Notes under the pieces: generated by a model | Told to the model about the DNA's origin: nothing | The model's input: the letters and a program-made list of their open reading frames with translations, nothing else | Databases searched by the model: none | Source of the DNA: Thalassospira xianhensis MCCC 1A02616 | Lineage (GTDB): Bacteria; Pseudomonadota; Alphaproteobacteria; Rhodospirillales; Thalassospiraceae | Length of the DNA: 64,000 nucleotides | NCBI RefSeq assembly: GCF_003326475.1 | Contig: NZ_JPWA01000011.1 | Span: forward strand, 1 to 64,000 | Reading direction: 5' to 3' | Program-made: the position numbers and the translations under genes | Shown: positions 17,404-27,686 of the stretch, in pieces | Numbering within the stretch: the first letter of the stretch is position 1 | Layout of the letters: each line of letters begins with the position of its first letter

Positions 17404-20400
17404 TTACTCCGCGGGCTGCTGCGCGTCAGCCCCTTCAAGTGAACGAACCTCGTTGCGTCGGCCCATCTTGCGCACCAGCACGTAGAACACCGGTGTCAGG
17501 ATCAGACCGAAGATGGTCACACCCAGCATCCCCGAGAAGACGGCGATGCCGATGGCCTGGCGCATTTCAGAACCCGCACCGCTTGAAATCACCAGCGGGA
17601 CAACGCCCATGATGAAAGCAAGCGACGTCATCAGGATCGGCCGCAGGCGCAGACGGCTGGCTTCAATTGCCGCCTGAACGGTTGTCCGGCCCTGATGTTC
17701 AAGTTCGCGGGCGAACTCGACAATCAGGATGGCGTTCTTTGATGCCAGTCCGGCCAGAACGAACAGACTGATCTGGGTGAAGATGTTGTTGTCACCTCCA
17801 AACAGATAGACACCAAAGGCAGCCGACAGCGTGCTCATCGGGACGATCAGGATGACCGCCAGCGGCAGGGTCAGGCTTTCGTACTGAGCCGCCAGAACAA
17901 GGAAGACCAGCAGAATACAAATCGGGAAGATGAAGATTGCCGTGTTACCCGCCAGAATCTGCTGATAGGTCAGGTCCGTCCATTCATAGGACATCCCCGG
18001 TGGCAATGTTTCTTCGAGGATTTTTGTAATCGCGGCCTCGGCCTCGCCACTGGAATAACCCGGTGCGGCGTTGCCGTTCAGATCAGCCGAACGGAAAGCG
18101 TTGTAGCGCATGGCGGTGTCCGGACCGAATGTTTCGGATACGGAAATCACACTGCCAAGCGGCACCATATCGCCATCCGCATTGCGCGTTTGCAGACGCA
18201 GGATGTCTTCCGGACTGGACCGATAGGGTTTGTCCGCCTGAGCGATCACCTGATAGGTGCGACCGAACTGGTTGAAGTCGTTGACATACATCGAGCCCAG
18301 ATAAATCTGCATGGTCCGGAAGATTTCATCGACCGGAATGCCGAGCTGCTGGACCTTTGTACGGTCAAGATTGGCCTGCAATTGCGGGACATTGATATTG
18401 TAGCTTGAGAAGACACCGGTCAGTTCAGGTGCTGCCCATGCCTTGGCCAGTACCTGTTTCATGGCGTCATCAAGCGCACGATATCCCTGATCGCTGCGAT
18501 CCTGTACCTGCAGTTTGAAACCGCCCACCGTGCCAAGACCCTGAACCGGGGGTGGCGGGAAGATGGCGACGAAGGCCTCGTCAAGGGCGGCGTATTTCTG
18601 TTGCAGCTTTCCGGCAATTGCCAGCCCCGAAAGATCATCGGATTTGCGTTCGGCAAAGTCGGTCAAAGCTACAAAGACGATGCCGGCACTTGAACTGTTC
18701 ACAAAGCCGTTGATCGACAGGCCAGGGAAGGCCACGGCACTTTCGACACCGGGTTCCGCCAATGCGATTTCAGACATTTCGCGAATGACTTCTTCGGTAC
18801 GGTCCAGTGTCGCGCCCTGCGGCAATTGTGCAAAGCTGACCAGATATTGCTTGTCCTGCAACGGGATGAAGCCGGACGGCAAAATCTGGAAACCCTGCCA
18901 GGTCAGAACCAGCAATCCGGCGTAAACCGCCATCATGATGGTTTTCATCCCCAGCAACCGTTTGACACCACCGCCATACAGTTCCGTACTGCGATTGAAG
19001 AACCGGTTGAACCAGCGGAAGAACCAGCCAAAGACAAAGTCCATGGCACGGGTCAGCCAGTCCTTTGGCGCATCATGCGGTTTTAGCAGAAGTGCCGACA
19101 GAGCCGGGCTGAGCGTCAGGGAGTTGATGGTTGAAATGATCGTTGCAATGGCGATCGTCAGGGCGAACTGCTGATAGAACTGCCCGGTCAGGCCACTGAT
19201 GAAGGCAATCGGAACGAAGACGCCGGTGATCACAAGCGAGGTCGCAATGATCGGCCCGGTGACTTCGCGCATCGCAGCAACGGTTGCATCGCGCGGCGAA
19301 AGACCGCGTTCGATATTACGTTCGACGTTTTCGACCACCACGATGGCATCATCGACCACGATCCCGATTGCCAGAATAAGACCGAACAACGACAGCACGT
19401 TGATCGAGAACCCCAGCAACAGCATCAGGGCAAATGTCCCGATAATCGACACCGGCACGGCCAGCAGCGGAATGATCGAGGCACGCCATGTCTGCAGGAA
19501 GATTGTCACCACCACAACAACAAGGGCGACGGCTTCGAGCAGGGTTTTGATCACCGACTTGATCGAGCTTCGAACAAAGACGGTCGGATCGTAAACGATG
19601 CTGTATTCAAGACCTTCGGGGAAGTTTTCCTTAAGCTCCGCCATGGTTGCGCGAACGTTGCTTGAAATTTCAAGCGCGTTGGAACCCGGCGATGCAAAGA
19701 TCGGAAGGGCGACGGCCGATTTGTTATCAAGCAGGGAACGCAGCGCATATTGCTGGGCTTCCAGCTCGATGCGTGCAACATCGCCAAGACGGGTTACGGT
19801 ACCGTTTTCATCGCGATTGACGATGATTTCGCCAAATTCCTCGGGCGTTTCAAGGCGACCGTGGACATTGATTGGCAACTGGAACTGCACACCGGTATCA
19901 TACGGCGCACCGCCAATGGTGCCGGCCGCGACCTGCACGTTCTGACTTTGAATGGCCGATACAACATCGCCCGCGGTCAGGCCACGTTCGGCAACCTTGT
20001 CCGGGTTAAGCCAGATGCGCATCGCGTAATCACCCGACCCGAACAGACCGACCTGCCCGACGCCCTTGATGCGCGCCAGCTGATCCTTGACGTTCAGGGT
20101 CGCGTAGTTGCGCAGATAAAGCATGTCATAGCGGTCATTTGGCGAGAGCAGATGCACCACCATCGTCAAATCCGGGGACTGCTTGGACACCGTCACGCCA
20201 AGCTGACGGACGATATCGGGCAGACGCGGTTCGGCCTGCGATACCCTGTTCTGGACTTTCTGCTGTGCCAGATCGGGATCGGTCCCGATTTCAAAGGTCA
20301 CCGTCAGGCTAAGGCGACCATCGGTCGTTGCCAGCGAGTTGACGTAAAGCATCCCCTCGACCCCGTTGATCTGTTCTTCAAGCGGGGATGCGACGGTTTG

Positions 20401-20583
20401 CGCAATTTCGGCCGGGTTTGCACCGGGGAATTGCGCTTCGACCACGACGGTCGGCGGCACGACTTCCGGATATTCGGAAATCGGCAAATTCAGCATGGCA
20501 ATTAAACCTGATAACAATATCAGGACGGATAGAACGCCAGCGAAAATCGGGCGATCCACAAAGAATCTGGATATATTCTGCAT
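17404..20583 (-). CDS. RND multidrug efflux permease (HAE-1 family, AcrB/MexF-like)
   Basis: A 1,059-residue inner-membrane drug/proton antiporter. The N-terminus ISRFFVDRPIFA and the following segments are those of AcrB-type pumps. The proton-relay Asp pair is in GIVVDDAIVVVENVERN of TM4, and the duplicated half carries FVLAGLASKNAILIVEFA in TM10 with the essential Lys. Two large periplasmic porter/docking loops lie after TM1 and TM7. It follows the membrane-fusion protein after 38 bp and is controlled by the upstream TetR gene. No outer-membrane channel gene is in the cassette, so a TolC-type protein encoded elsewhere must serve. Substrates are unknown. Confidence 0.95.
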   Translation of the reverse strand: MQNISRFFVDRPIFAGVLSVLILLSGLIAMLNLPISEYPEVVPPTVVVEAQFPGANPAEIAQTVASPLEEQINGVEGMLYVNSLATTDGRLSLTVTFEIGTDPDLAQQKVQNRVSQAEPRLPDIVRQLGVTVSKQSPDLTMVVHLLSPNDRYDMLYLRNYATLNVKDQLARIKGVGQVGLFGSGDYAMRIWLNPDKVAERGLTAGDVVSAIQSQNVQVAAGTIGGAPYDTGVQFQLPINVHGRLETPEEFGEIIVNRDENGTVTRLGDVARIELEAQQYALRSLLDNKSAVALPIFASPGSNALEISSNVRATMAELKENFPEGLEYSIVYDPTVFVRSSIKSVIKTLLEAVALVVVVVTIFLQTWRASIIPLLAVPVSIIGTFALMLLLGFSINVLSLFGLILAIGIVVDDAIVVVENVERNIERGLSPRDATVAAMREVTGPIIATSLVITGVFVPIAFISGLTGQFYQQFALTIAIATIISTINSLTLSPALSALLLKPHDAPKDWLTRAMDFVFGWFFRWFNRFFNRSTELYGGGVKRLLGMKTIMMAVYAGLLVLTWQGFQILPSGFIPLQDKQYLVSFAQLPQGATLDRTEEVIREMSEIALAEPGVESAVAFPGLSINGFVNSSSAGIVFVALTDFAERKSDDLSGLAIAGKLQQKYAALDEAFVAIFPPPPVQGLGTVGGFKLQVQDRSDQGYRALDDAMKQVLAKAWAAPELTGVFSSYNINVPQLQANLDRTKVQQLGIPVDEIFRTMQIYLGSMYVNDFNQFGRTYQVIAQADKPYRSSPEDILRLQTRNADGDMVPLGSVISVSETFGPDTAMRYNAFRSADLNGNAAPGYSSGEAEAAITKILEETLPPGMSYEWTDLTYQQILAGNTAIFIFPICILLVFLVLAAQYESLTLPLAVILIVPMSTLSAAFGVYLFGGDNNIFTQISLFVLAGLASKNAILIVEFARELEHQGRTTVQAAIEASRLRLRPILMTSLAFIMGVVPLVISSGAGSEMRQAIGIAVFSGMLGVTIFGLILTPVFYVLVRKMGRRNEVRSLEGADAQQPAE

Positions 20584-20621
20584 AACGGTCAGCCTAGTCT
20601 TTGCGCGCAGTCAAGCATCCG

Positions 20622-21788
20622 TCAGGATGCCGAGGCCTGCAGAATTTCAGGAGCAACAGGCATGCCGGGTCGAACTTTCATGATCCCGTTCACAATCACC
20701 ATGTCACCGGGCTCCAGCCCGGATGTCACGATGCGGCGCCCGTCAACTTCGGAACCCAACGTCACCTGACGATAGGCAACCGTGTTGTCCGACTGGACCA
20801 CGTAAACGAATTTACGGTCCTGATCGGTGCTGATTGCTTCTGGTGAAATCAGGATGACATCCTTTTGACCCGGCGTACCAAGCTGCAGGCTGGCGAAGCT
20901 TCCGGGCAGCAAGGCACCGTTGCTGTTTTCAAACAGGGCACGGGTGCGGATGGTACCGGTACGGGTATCAATCCGGTTATCGAAGCTGTGCACAAAACCG
21001 GAAATGGTTTCGCCACCGGCAACAGTCAGGCGAACCGGGATTTGCTGTGCGGCACCACTGACTTTATTGGCGTCATAGATGCTGGCGAAATAGGTTTGTT
21101 CGTCCAGATCGAAATCGGCATAGATTTTACCGGTCGAGACAATCGTGGTCAGTACCGGTGCGTTCGGGCCGGCATTCACCTGATTGCCGACGGTCAGTTC
21201 CACACGGCTGACGCGGCCATCAATCGGTGCCTTGACGAAGGCATGATCGAACTCGATTTCGGCAAGTTCAAGCTGTGCCAAGGCACGGTTAACCTGGCTT
21301 TGGGCGACCTGATGGGTATTGACGCGTTCATCAAAGACACGTTTGGAAACGGTGCCATTGGCCACCAGTTTTTCCGCACGTTCCTTTTCCTTGGCGGCAA
21401 GCGACAGGGTTTGGCGGGCAGCGGCCAGTTCGGCCTTGGCTTCGTCAACGGCTGCCTTGTATGTGCGGGGATCAATGACTGCGAGAATATCGCCTTCCTT
21501 GACGATCTGGCCGTCTTCGAAGCGGATATCGACAATCGCACCACTGACCTGCGGGCGAAGCTGAACTTCTTCAACCGCACTCAGCCGACCGGAAAAATTG
21601 TTCCAAAGCCGGACAGACTGGCTGCGAACATTCTGAACAGTAACAGGGGTGATTTGTGGTTCGGCCTGTGCGACGGCTTCGTCGGCACCGGCGGAACCTA
21701 TGGTGCTAAGCCCGTAACCACCGGCAGCAATCGCAACGATTGCAGCTGTGGCTGGCAGCAACATTCTCAGTTTGGATCGTGATTGCAT
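20622..21788 (-). CDS. RND efflux periplasmic adaptor (membrane fusion protein)
   Basis: A 388-residue adaptor linking the RND pump to an outer-membrane channel. An N-terminal hydrophobic anchor (about 8-26, no lipobox Cys) is followed by the lipoyl half QVSGAIVDIRFEDGQIVKEG and a coiled-coil hairpin rich in Ala, Glu and Lys (about 90-150). The second lipoyl half with APIDGRVSR and the beta-barrel with GSFASLQLG come next. The ATG at 21788 has GGGAAA 7 nt upstream; an in-frame TTG at 21803 is less likely. First gene of the pump pair; an operator-like palindrome lies 60 bp upstream. Confidence 0.94.
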   Translation of the reverse strand: MQSRSKLRMLLPATAAIVAIAAGGYGLSTIGSAGADEAVAQAEPQITPVTVQNVRSQSVRLWNNFSGRLSAVEEVQLRPQVSGAIVDIRFEDGQIVKEGDILAVIDPRTYKAAVDEAKAELAAARQTLSLAAKEKERAEKLVANGTVSKRVFDERVNTHQVAQSQVNRALAQLELAEIEFDHAFVKAPIDGRVSRVELTVGNQVNAGPNAPVLTTIVSTGKIYADFDLDEQTYFASIYDANKVSGAAQQIPVRLTVAGGETISGFVHSFDNRIDTRTGTIRTRALFENSNGALLPGSFASLQLGTPGQKDVILISPEAISTDQDRKFVYVVQSDNTVAYRQVTLGSEVDGRRIVTSGLEPGDMVIVNGIMKVRPGMPVAPEILQASAS

Positions 21789-21847
21789 CTTTCCATTTCC
21801 CAATAGCGTGACCCGCGCATTCGCGGACAGAATAACGGGAAGATGCG

Positions 21848-21859
21848 TACCGATCGGTT
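21848..21859. promoter_or_regulatory. TetR operator-like site before the adaptor gene
   Basis: TACCGATCGGTT contains the palindrome ACCGATCGGT and matches the site before tetR (TACCGGTTGGTA) at 9 of 12 positions, with a shared CG before it. Its place between tetR and the efflux genes suits repression by the neighbouring TetR protein. Confidence 0.55.
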
Positions 21860-21911
21860 TGTTTGCAAGTGCGAAATTGAAAAAATTTGCAGTCGTTCTA
21901 AATTTCGCGGA

Positions 21912-22565
21912 TTATTCGGCGGCTGACAACGAGGCTTCTTTCGCCTTCATATCCCTGAATTCACAGCGCAAATCAAGGATTCGGCAGATGCCGACACGCA
22001 AATCAGACCGAACAGTATCTGCACTGTTAAAAACTTTGCCGTATGTCAGCAAACCGTGCACATACTGGAAAACAAGCCGCGCCAGTGTTGTAACATCGGC
22101 ATCGCCCGAAAGCATGCCTTCACCCTTCAGGCCACGGATCATCGAGGCAAGATACTTGATCTGTTCCTCGGCAAGTTCGCGTGAACAGTCCTGAATTTCG
22201 ATGTCTTCGGGGCCGACCTGGCCACCGGCGGTAAAGATGGGACAGACACAAACCTCTGTATCGCCCGGAATACCCTGCTTTTTCTGCTTGTTCATGATCA
22301 GGTCGATATAACGGTTCAACTGATCAAGCGGGGCAATTTCAGGGGAAAAGATGGATCTGAGTTCATCCTTGCCCTTATCCCAGTGATGACGGGCAGAGGC
22401 GGCAAACAGGGCGGCCTTGCTGTCAAAATGGTGATAGAATGCGCCCTTGGTGACCCCTGCATGCTTGCAGACATCACTGACACCAATATCGTGATAACTG
22501 CTGGTCCATAGCAATTGTATGGCGGTCTCCAGCAGCTTTGTCCGGGTCTCGGCAGCGTTCCTCAT
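21912..22565 (-). CDS. TetR/AcrR-family transcriptional regulator of the efflux genes
   Basis: A 217-residue regulator. The N-terminal helix-turn-helix runs through about residues 8-54 and ends in the typical GVTKGAFYHHFDSKAALF. The C-terminal half is the ligand-binding and dimer domain, with a CVCP segment that is Cys-rich for this family and could bind metal or sense redox state. ATG 22565 was chosen; an upstream in-frame TTG at 22598 would add 11 residues. It is followed by the adaptor and pump genes on the same strand and has a palindromic operator just upstream, so autorepression and pump repression are inferred. Confidence 0.92.
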   Translation of the reverse strand: MRNAAETRTKLLETAIQLLWTSSYHDIGVSDVCKHAGVTKGAFYHHFDSKAALFAASARHHWDKGKDELRSIFSPEIAPLDQLNRYIDLIMNKQKKQGIPGDTEVCVCPIFTAGGQVGPEDIEIQDCSRELAEEQIKYLASMIRGLKGEGMLSGDADVTTLARLVFQYVHGLLTYGKVFNSADTVRSDLRVGICRILDLRCEFRDMKAKEASLSAAE

Positions 22566-22599
22566 TTTCACACCATTCTTTTCGTTTTCTGTATTCAAT

Positions 22600-22617
22600 A
22601 TACGTACCGGTTGGTAT
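22600..22617. promoter_or_regulatory. TetR operator-like palindrome before tetR
   Basis: An 18-bp imperfect palindrome, ATACGTACCGGTTGGTAT, centres on ACCGGT with ATAC/GTAT outer arms. It lies 35 bp upstream of the tetR ATG and shares its core with the site at 21848. Confidence 0.6.
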
Positions 22618-22796
22618 TTTTCAAGGGTTTCCCTAGCTTCATTTGGTTTTCATCATATAAAAACGGCAGGAGGATGGCAGTAAATTAAATCGATTCAATC
22701 ACTTCGCGGCCTGAGCCCTCTTTAAAAAAGTTGCCAACCAACTGGCATACGGGGGCTCCTGACATTCCGGGAGATATCCACACCCCGGTCGAAGAC

Positions 22797-22830
22797 AAAA
22801 AAAGAGGGCGTCGAAGCGCCCCCTTTTGCA
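22797..22830 (-). terminator. Rho-independent terminator of gdhB
   Basis: On the minus strand AAAAGGGGGCGC-TTCG-ACGCCCTC is followed by eight T residues, 20 bp after the gdhB stop. The UUCG loop is a stable tetraloop. Confidence 0.88.
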
Positions 22831-22850
22831 GAATGTGTTGCGAATATCGG

Positions 22851-25800
22851 TCAGCCGCCGATCATGGCCCTGATCTGACGGTTGGCAACCGTGATCATTG
22901 ACAGGTCGATCTGCCCTGCGGCACGCAATTCGTCGATGAGCTGATCACACCGCGAACAGCCACGCTGATGATCATCAACCCATTTCCGGACCAGATCACC
23001 ACCCACCGTGCCGTTCTTGCCAGAAGAAAGCACGACACGGGTCAGTTCGCGCTGATGACCGAACAGATCATCAATCGCGGCTGCACGGGCCAGTTTCTGC
23101 CAATGGGTTTCGGCTTCGATGGACTCGGCTGCTGCGCGCAGCAGGCCAAGCTGGAAGCGTGCACCGATGGCAAAATAGGTTGCCCCGACATCGATCACAT
23201 CACGCCCGGTTGCCTCGGCGATGCGGACGATATCGCAAACCGCGACCATCTGCTGCATCGCGGCCACACGGCGCGCCAGATCTTCGGGCACACCCCGATC
23301 GATCAGGGATTGCGATTTCTGATCCAGGGTCGTGCGGAAGGCCGCATCGGCAGGAACGATATCGTCAAAGGCCTCGATCACCTTGGCAACCGCCGGACGG
23401 AACAGTTCGATCTTTGCCCCGACATTCAATTCCTCGCAATTGCGCAGGAACCACAGGGTCACATCTTCGACCATGCGGTTGATGTGGGAAAACATCGCGA
23501 TCTGGACCTTGGCATCGACCTTGTTGTCGAGGGCTTCGATACCCGACCACAGTTTTCGCAGGCCAAACACCGCACGGGTAATCAGATAACCGCGCGAAAC
23601 ATCCACCGCCGAAAGCCCGGTTGCTTCCATCATGTCATGGACAAAGGTGCCGCCAACGCGGTTGACCAGACTGTTGGTGCCCACGGTTGCGATGATTTCG
23701 CGTTTCAGACGATGGTTGGAAATCGCCGCGCTGTATTTTTTACGTACAGCGGTCGGGAAATAACGCACCAGTTCTTCAACAAGGATCGGATCATCGGGCA
23801 GATCGGATTTAAGCACCTCGTCATACAGCCAGAGTTTGGCATACGGCATCAGAACCGAAATTTCCGGACGGGTCAGCCCCTGATGGGCGGCCGTGCGACG
23901 TGCGAGTTCCTCGTCATCGGGAAGATATTCGATTTCCCGGTTCAGACGACCTTCGCGTTCGAGCATCCGGATCAGGCGAACCTGCGCATCAAGCGCATCC
24001 CCGCCCCCGGCAAAGGCGTTCGAGATCGCCTGACTTTGCAGATAGTTGTCACGCAGCACCAGATCACCGACCTCGTCGGTCATCTCGACCAGCAGTTTGT
24101 TACGCTGCTTTTCGGTCATGTCGCCGGCGGCCACCACCTCGCCCACGAGGATCTTGATATTGACCTCGTGATCCGAGCAGTTCACACCGGCAGCATTGTC
24201 GATGGCGTCTGTATTCAAACGTCCACCGGCATGGGCATACTCGATACGGCCACGCTGTGTGCAGCCCAGGTTGGCACCTTCGCCAATGACCTTTGCCCGG
24301 ATATCCTTGCCATTGATGCGAATGGCATCATTGGCACGATCCCCGGCATCGGCATTCGATTCCGCCGAGGATTTGATATAGGTCCCGATCCCGCCGAACC
24401 ACAGAAGTTCGACATCGGATTTCAGGATGGCCTTCATCATATCGGCAGGCGTCACCTTGCCGGTGCCAAGATCAAGCAGCTTGCGGACCTCAGGTGAGGG
24501 ATCAAGCGTCTTGGCCTTGCGGTCAAAGATTTCGCCGCCCTTCGAGAGGACCTTGGTGTCGTAGTCGGTCCAGCTTGAGCGCGGCATGTCAAACAGGCGC
24601 TTGCGCTCGGCAAAGCTTTTCGCCAGATCCGGGTCGGGATCGACAAAAATATGCATGTGGTTGAAGGCGGCAACCAGCTTGATCTGTTCGGACAACAGCA
24701 TGCCGTTGCCAAACACGTCACCCGACATGTCGCCAACACCGGCAACGGTGAAGGGTTCTTTCTGGATGTCCTTGCCGATTTCGCGGAAATGACGTTTGAC
24801 CGATTCCCACGCACCGCGTGCGGTGATGCCCATTTTCTTGTGATCATAGCCCTGCGAACCGCCCGATGCGAACGCATCGTCGAGCCAGAAGCCATAATCA
24901 CGGGCAACGCCATTGGCGATATCGGAGAAGGTCGCAGTCCCTTTATCCGCAGCCACAACCAGATAGGGATCATCATCATCAAGACGACGGACACGTTCCG
25001 GCGGAATGATGTCGCCCCCGACAATATTGTCGGTGATATCAAGCATCCCCGACATCAGTGTTTTGTAACACGCAATGCCTTCTTCGAGGAATGCTTCGCG
25101 ACCGCCATCCACCGGGGGCCGTTTAACAACAAAGCCACCCTTGGAGCCGACCGGCACGATGACCGCGTTCTTGACCATCTGGGCCTTTACCAGACCGAGA
25201 ATTTCGGTCCGGAAATCTTCCTGACGATCCGACCAGCGGATACCACCGCGCGCCACCGGACCACCACGCAGATGGACAGCTTCGACCCGCGGTGAGTAGA
25301 CAAATATTTCGCGCCAAGGACGCGGAAGCGGCAGATCTTCGACCATACCGGAGTTGAATTTTACCGACAGATAGGGTTTCGGATTGCCGTCCTTGCCATA
25401 CTGGAAATAGTTGGTGCGAAGCGTTGATTGAACGAGGTTGAGGAACGCGCGCAGAATGCGGTCCTCGTCCGGGTTCATCACGTCTTCAAGACGGGTGATG
25501 ATGTCACCTTCGATGGCCTCGGCTTCGGCGGCCACCCCCGGATCACGATCCGGGTCAAAACGCGCAATGAACAGATCAACAATCGTTGCCGCCAGACCGG
25601 CATTATTAGCCAGCGTTTTGGCCATGTAATCCTGCGAGAAGGCCGATCCCATCTGACGCATATAGCGTGCATAGGTCCGCAGGATGACGACTTCGCGCCA
25701 ATGCAACCCGCCCAGCAGAACAAGACGGTTAAAGGCGTCGTTTTCAACTTCGCCATGCCACATGCGAATGAAAAGTTCCTGGAACTTGTCACGCACATCA

Positions 25801-27686
25801 TGCAGATGGAATTCGCCGTCAACCAGCACCCCGAAATCGTGAATGCGGACATTCACATCGGTATCGCGTGGTTCGACCTTGAACGGGTTTTCGGTAATGA
25901 CCTTGAGCCCCATATTTTCCAGCATCGGCAATACGTCGGAAAGCGGCACCGGCGCACCGGGATTGTATATCTTGAAGCGCAGTTCATTCTCGGCTGCTTC
26001 GATCGGACGATACAGGTTCACCCGCAAGTCCGATAATTTGATCACGTCCTCGATACGGTCGATATCAAGAGCCGCGGTCTCGACACCGAACCGATCACGA
26101 TAGTCGCCCGTGAAGCTCTCGCCGTAACGACGATAAAGGGTCAAACCGCGTTCTTCGCCCATTTCACGCACCAGCACCTGACGGAGCGTATCAGCCCAGT
26201 CACGCGCGGTTTCGACAAGCTGACGTTCGATATCGGCGACATTGTATTCCGGCAGTTCACCCGGCGTGGTCTTGACCAGAAGGTGCAACCGCGCAAGGGG
26301 GCTATCGCCGATCAGGGTGTAATGTGCCGTGACCTTGCCATCAAAGGCCGCCTCGATCACTGACTGGAACTTCATGCGAAGCTTGGTCGAGAACCGGTCC
26401 CGCGGGCAGAAGACCTGACAGGATACAAAGCGTTCAAAGGCATCACGACGCACGAACAGTGCAATCCGCTGGCGTTCCTGCAGATGCAGGATGCCCATGC
26501 AGATATGATACAGATCATCAAGCTCGATCTGGAACAGCTCGTCACGCGGGAAGGTTTCAAGGATGTTGACCAATGCCTTGGCATCGTGGCTGGCAGGCGG
26601 GAAGCCGGCGCGCTTGATGGTTTCGGCAAGCTTCATGCGCAAAAGCGGAATGAGGCGCGGGCTGAGGTTATAGGCAACCGAGGTAAACAGGCCGACAAAC
26701 AGATGCTGGCCGATGACCTTGCCATCGTCATCGAACTGTTTGACGACAATGGTATCAAGATGCACCGGACGGTGCACGGTTGACTGTTTGTTGGCCTTGG
26801 TCACCATCAGAAGGCTTGGCTGGGCGACAAATGCCTGCACCTCGGTCGACAGATTGCCGATCTGGCGCAGTTCGTCAAAGATATGGGTCCCTTCGCGGCG
26901 CAGAATCCCGAGCTGGCTTTGGGGATTCACGTCCACCTTGGCTTTCTTGCCCGTACCGCTGAACTTGTATTCGCGATAGCCAAGGAAGGTGAAATGGTCG
27001 TTATGGACCCAGCCAAGGAAATCCTGGGCTTCTTTCTGATCTTCTGCGGAAATGCCGGTTGGTGCGGTTCTGATGCCTTCCAGAACTTCGGCGACTTTTG
27101 ACAGCATCGCCTGCCAATCCTCGACCGACAGACTGACATCGGTCAGAACATCTTCCAGACGGTCACGGATTTTCTGCAGAACGGCTTCGTCGGTCTGTTC
27201 GTCAATTTCAAGATGCATCACGGATTCACGCGGCGCATCCGAATTCTCGACCGCTTCGACTGACTGCAATTCACCACGATCATCACGCGCGATACGCATG
27301 ATCGGGTGGATTACCAGATGAACTGTCAGGTCGAATTCGTGAAGGGCAGACGTCACGGAATCCACAAGGAACGGCATATCCGTGTTGATCATCTCGATCA
27401 CGGTGTGATCGGATTTCCAGCCATGCTCTTCAAGATCGGGGTTATAGACCCGGATCTTGGCGGCATTGGCCGATGGGCGCTTTTGCGCAAATTTGTATAA
27501 AGTCAGTGCCGCGCCATAAAGCGAGTCGACGGATCGACCTGCCATGTCGTCAGGCGGTACATCCTTGTAAAAAAGGCGAACGAATGCTTCTGCATCCTTC
27601 GCCATCTTACCGGTCAAGCGTTGCTGGATCTGTTCGACAACCTTGTCGATGACTTCCCGTTTCGGGTCGTCGCTTCGGGCTTTCAT
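22851..27686 (-). CDS. gdhB: NAD-specific glutamate dehydrogenase, large (about 180 kDa) type
   Basis: A 1,611-residue cytoplasmic enzyme that oxidatively deaminates glutamate to 2-oxoglutarate, mainly catabolic. The length and the central segments GGIRWSDRQEDFRTEILGL and VPVGSKGGFVVKRPP are characteristic of the large L-GDH class of Pseudomonas and alphaproteobacteria. The N-terminal half holds ACT-like regulatory regions, and the C-terminal about 500 residues are helical. The ATG at 27686 has AGGGAAA upstream; an in-frame TTG two codons earlier is possible. The gene is monocistronic with a strong terminator. Large GDHs are allosterically controlled, often by aspartate; this cannot be seen here. 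Confidence 0.95.
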   Translation of the reverse strand: MKARSDDPKREVIDKVVEQIQQRLTGKMAKDAEAFVRLFYKDVPPDDMAGRSVDSLYGAALTLYKFAQKRPSANAAKIRVYNPDLEEHGWKSDHTVIEMINTDMPFLVDSVTSALHEFDLTVHLVIHPIMRIARDDRGELQSVEAVENSDAPRESVMHLEIDEQTDEAVLQKIRDRLEDVLTDVSLSVEDWQAMLSKVAEVLEGIRTAPTGISAEDQKEAQDFLGWVHNDHFTFLGYREYKFSGTGKKAKVDVNPQSQLGILRREGTHIFDELRQIGNLSTEVQAFVAQPSLLMVTKANKQSTVHRPVHLDTIVVKQFDDDGKVIGQHLFVGLFTSVAYNLSPRLIPLLRMKLAETIKRAGFPPASHDAKALVNILETFPRDELFQIELDDLYHICMGILHLQERQRIALFVRRDAFERFVSCQVFCPRDRFSTKLRMKFQSVIEAAFDGKVTAHYTLIGDSPLARLHLLVKTTPGELPEYNVADIERQLVETARDWADTLRQVLVREMGEERGLTLYRRYGESFTGDYRDRFGVETAALDIDRIEDVIKLSDLRVNLYRPIEAAENELRFKIYNPGAPVPLSDVLPMLENMGLKVITENPFKVEPRDTDVNVRIHDFGVLVDGEFHLHDVRDKFQELFIRMWHGEVENDAFNRLVLLGGLHWREVVILRTYARYMRQMGSAFSQDYMAKTLANNAGLAATIVDLFIARFDPDRDPGVAAEAEAIEGDIITRLEDVMNPDEDRILRAFLNLVQSTLRTNYFQYGKDGNPKPYLSVKFNSGMVEDLPLPRPWREIFVYSPRVEAVHLRGGPVARGGIRWSDRQEDFRTEILGLVKAQMVKNAVIVPVGSKGGFVVKRPPVDGGREAFLEEGIACYKTLMSGMLDITDNIVGGDIIPPERVRRLDDDDPYLVVAADKGTATFSDIANGVARDYGFWLDDAFASGGSQGYDHKKMGITARGAWESVKRHFREIGKDIQKEPFTVAGVGDMSGDVFGNGMLLSEQIKLVAAFNHMHIFVDPDPDLAKSFAERKRLFDMPRSSWTDYDTKVLSKGGEIFDRKAKTLDPSPEVRKLLDLGTGKVTPADMMKAILKSDVELLWFGGIGTYIKSSAESNADAGDRANDAIRINGKDIRAKVIGEGANLGCTQRGRIEYAHAGGRLNTDAIDNAAGVNCSDHEVNIKILVGEVVAAGDMTEKQRNKLLVEMTDEVGDLVLRDNYLQSQAISNAFAGGGDALDAQVRLIRMLEREGRLNREIEYLPDDEELARRTAAHQGLTRPEISVLMPYAKLWLYDEVLKSDLPDDPILVEELVRYFPTAVRKKYSAAISNHRLKREIIATVGTNSLVNRVGGTFVHDMMEATGLSAVDVSRGYLITRAVFGLRKLWSGIEALDNKVDAKVQIAMFSHINRMVEDVTLWFLRNCEELNVGAKIELFRPAVAKVIEAFDDIVPADAAFRTTLDQKSQSLIDRGVPEDLARRVAAMQQMVAVCDIVRIAEATGRDVIDVGATYFAIGARFQLGLLRAAAESIEAETHWQKLARAAAIDDLFGHQRELTRVVLSSGKNGTVGGDLVRKWVDDHQRGCSRCDQLIDELRAAGQIDLSMITVANRQIRAMIGG

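Noticed and set aside
22968-24497. A 509-codon plus-strand open frame opposite gdhB
   Set aside because: It lies wholly antisense to a strongly recognised gene, its residues are low-complexity His/Gly/Ile-rich, and it has no family features. It is a shadow of GC-biased codons.
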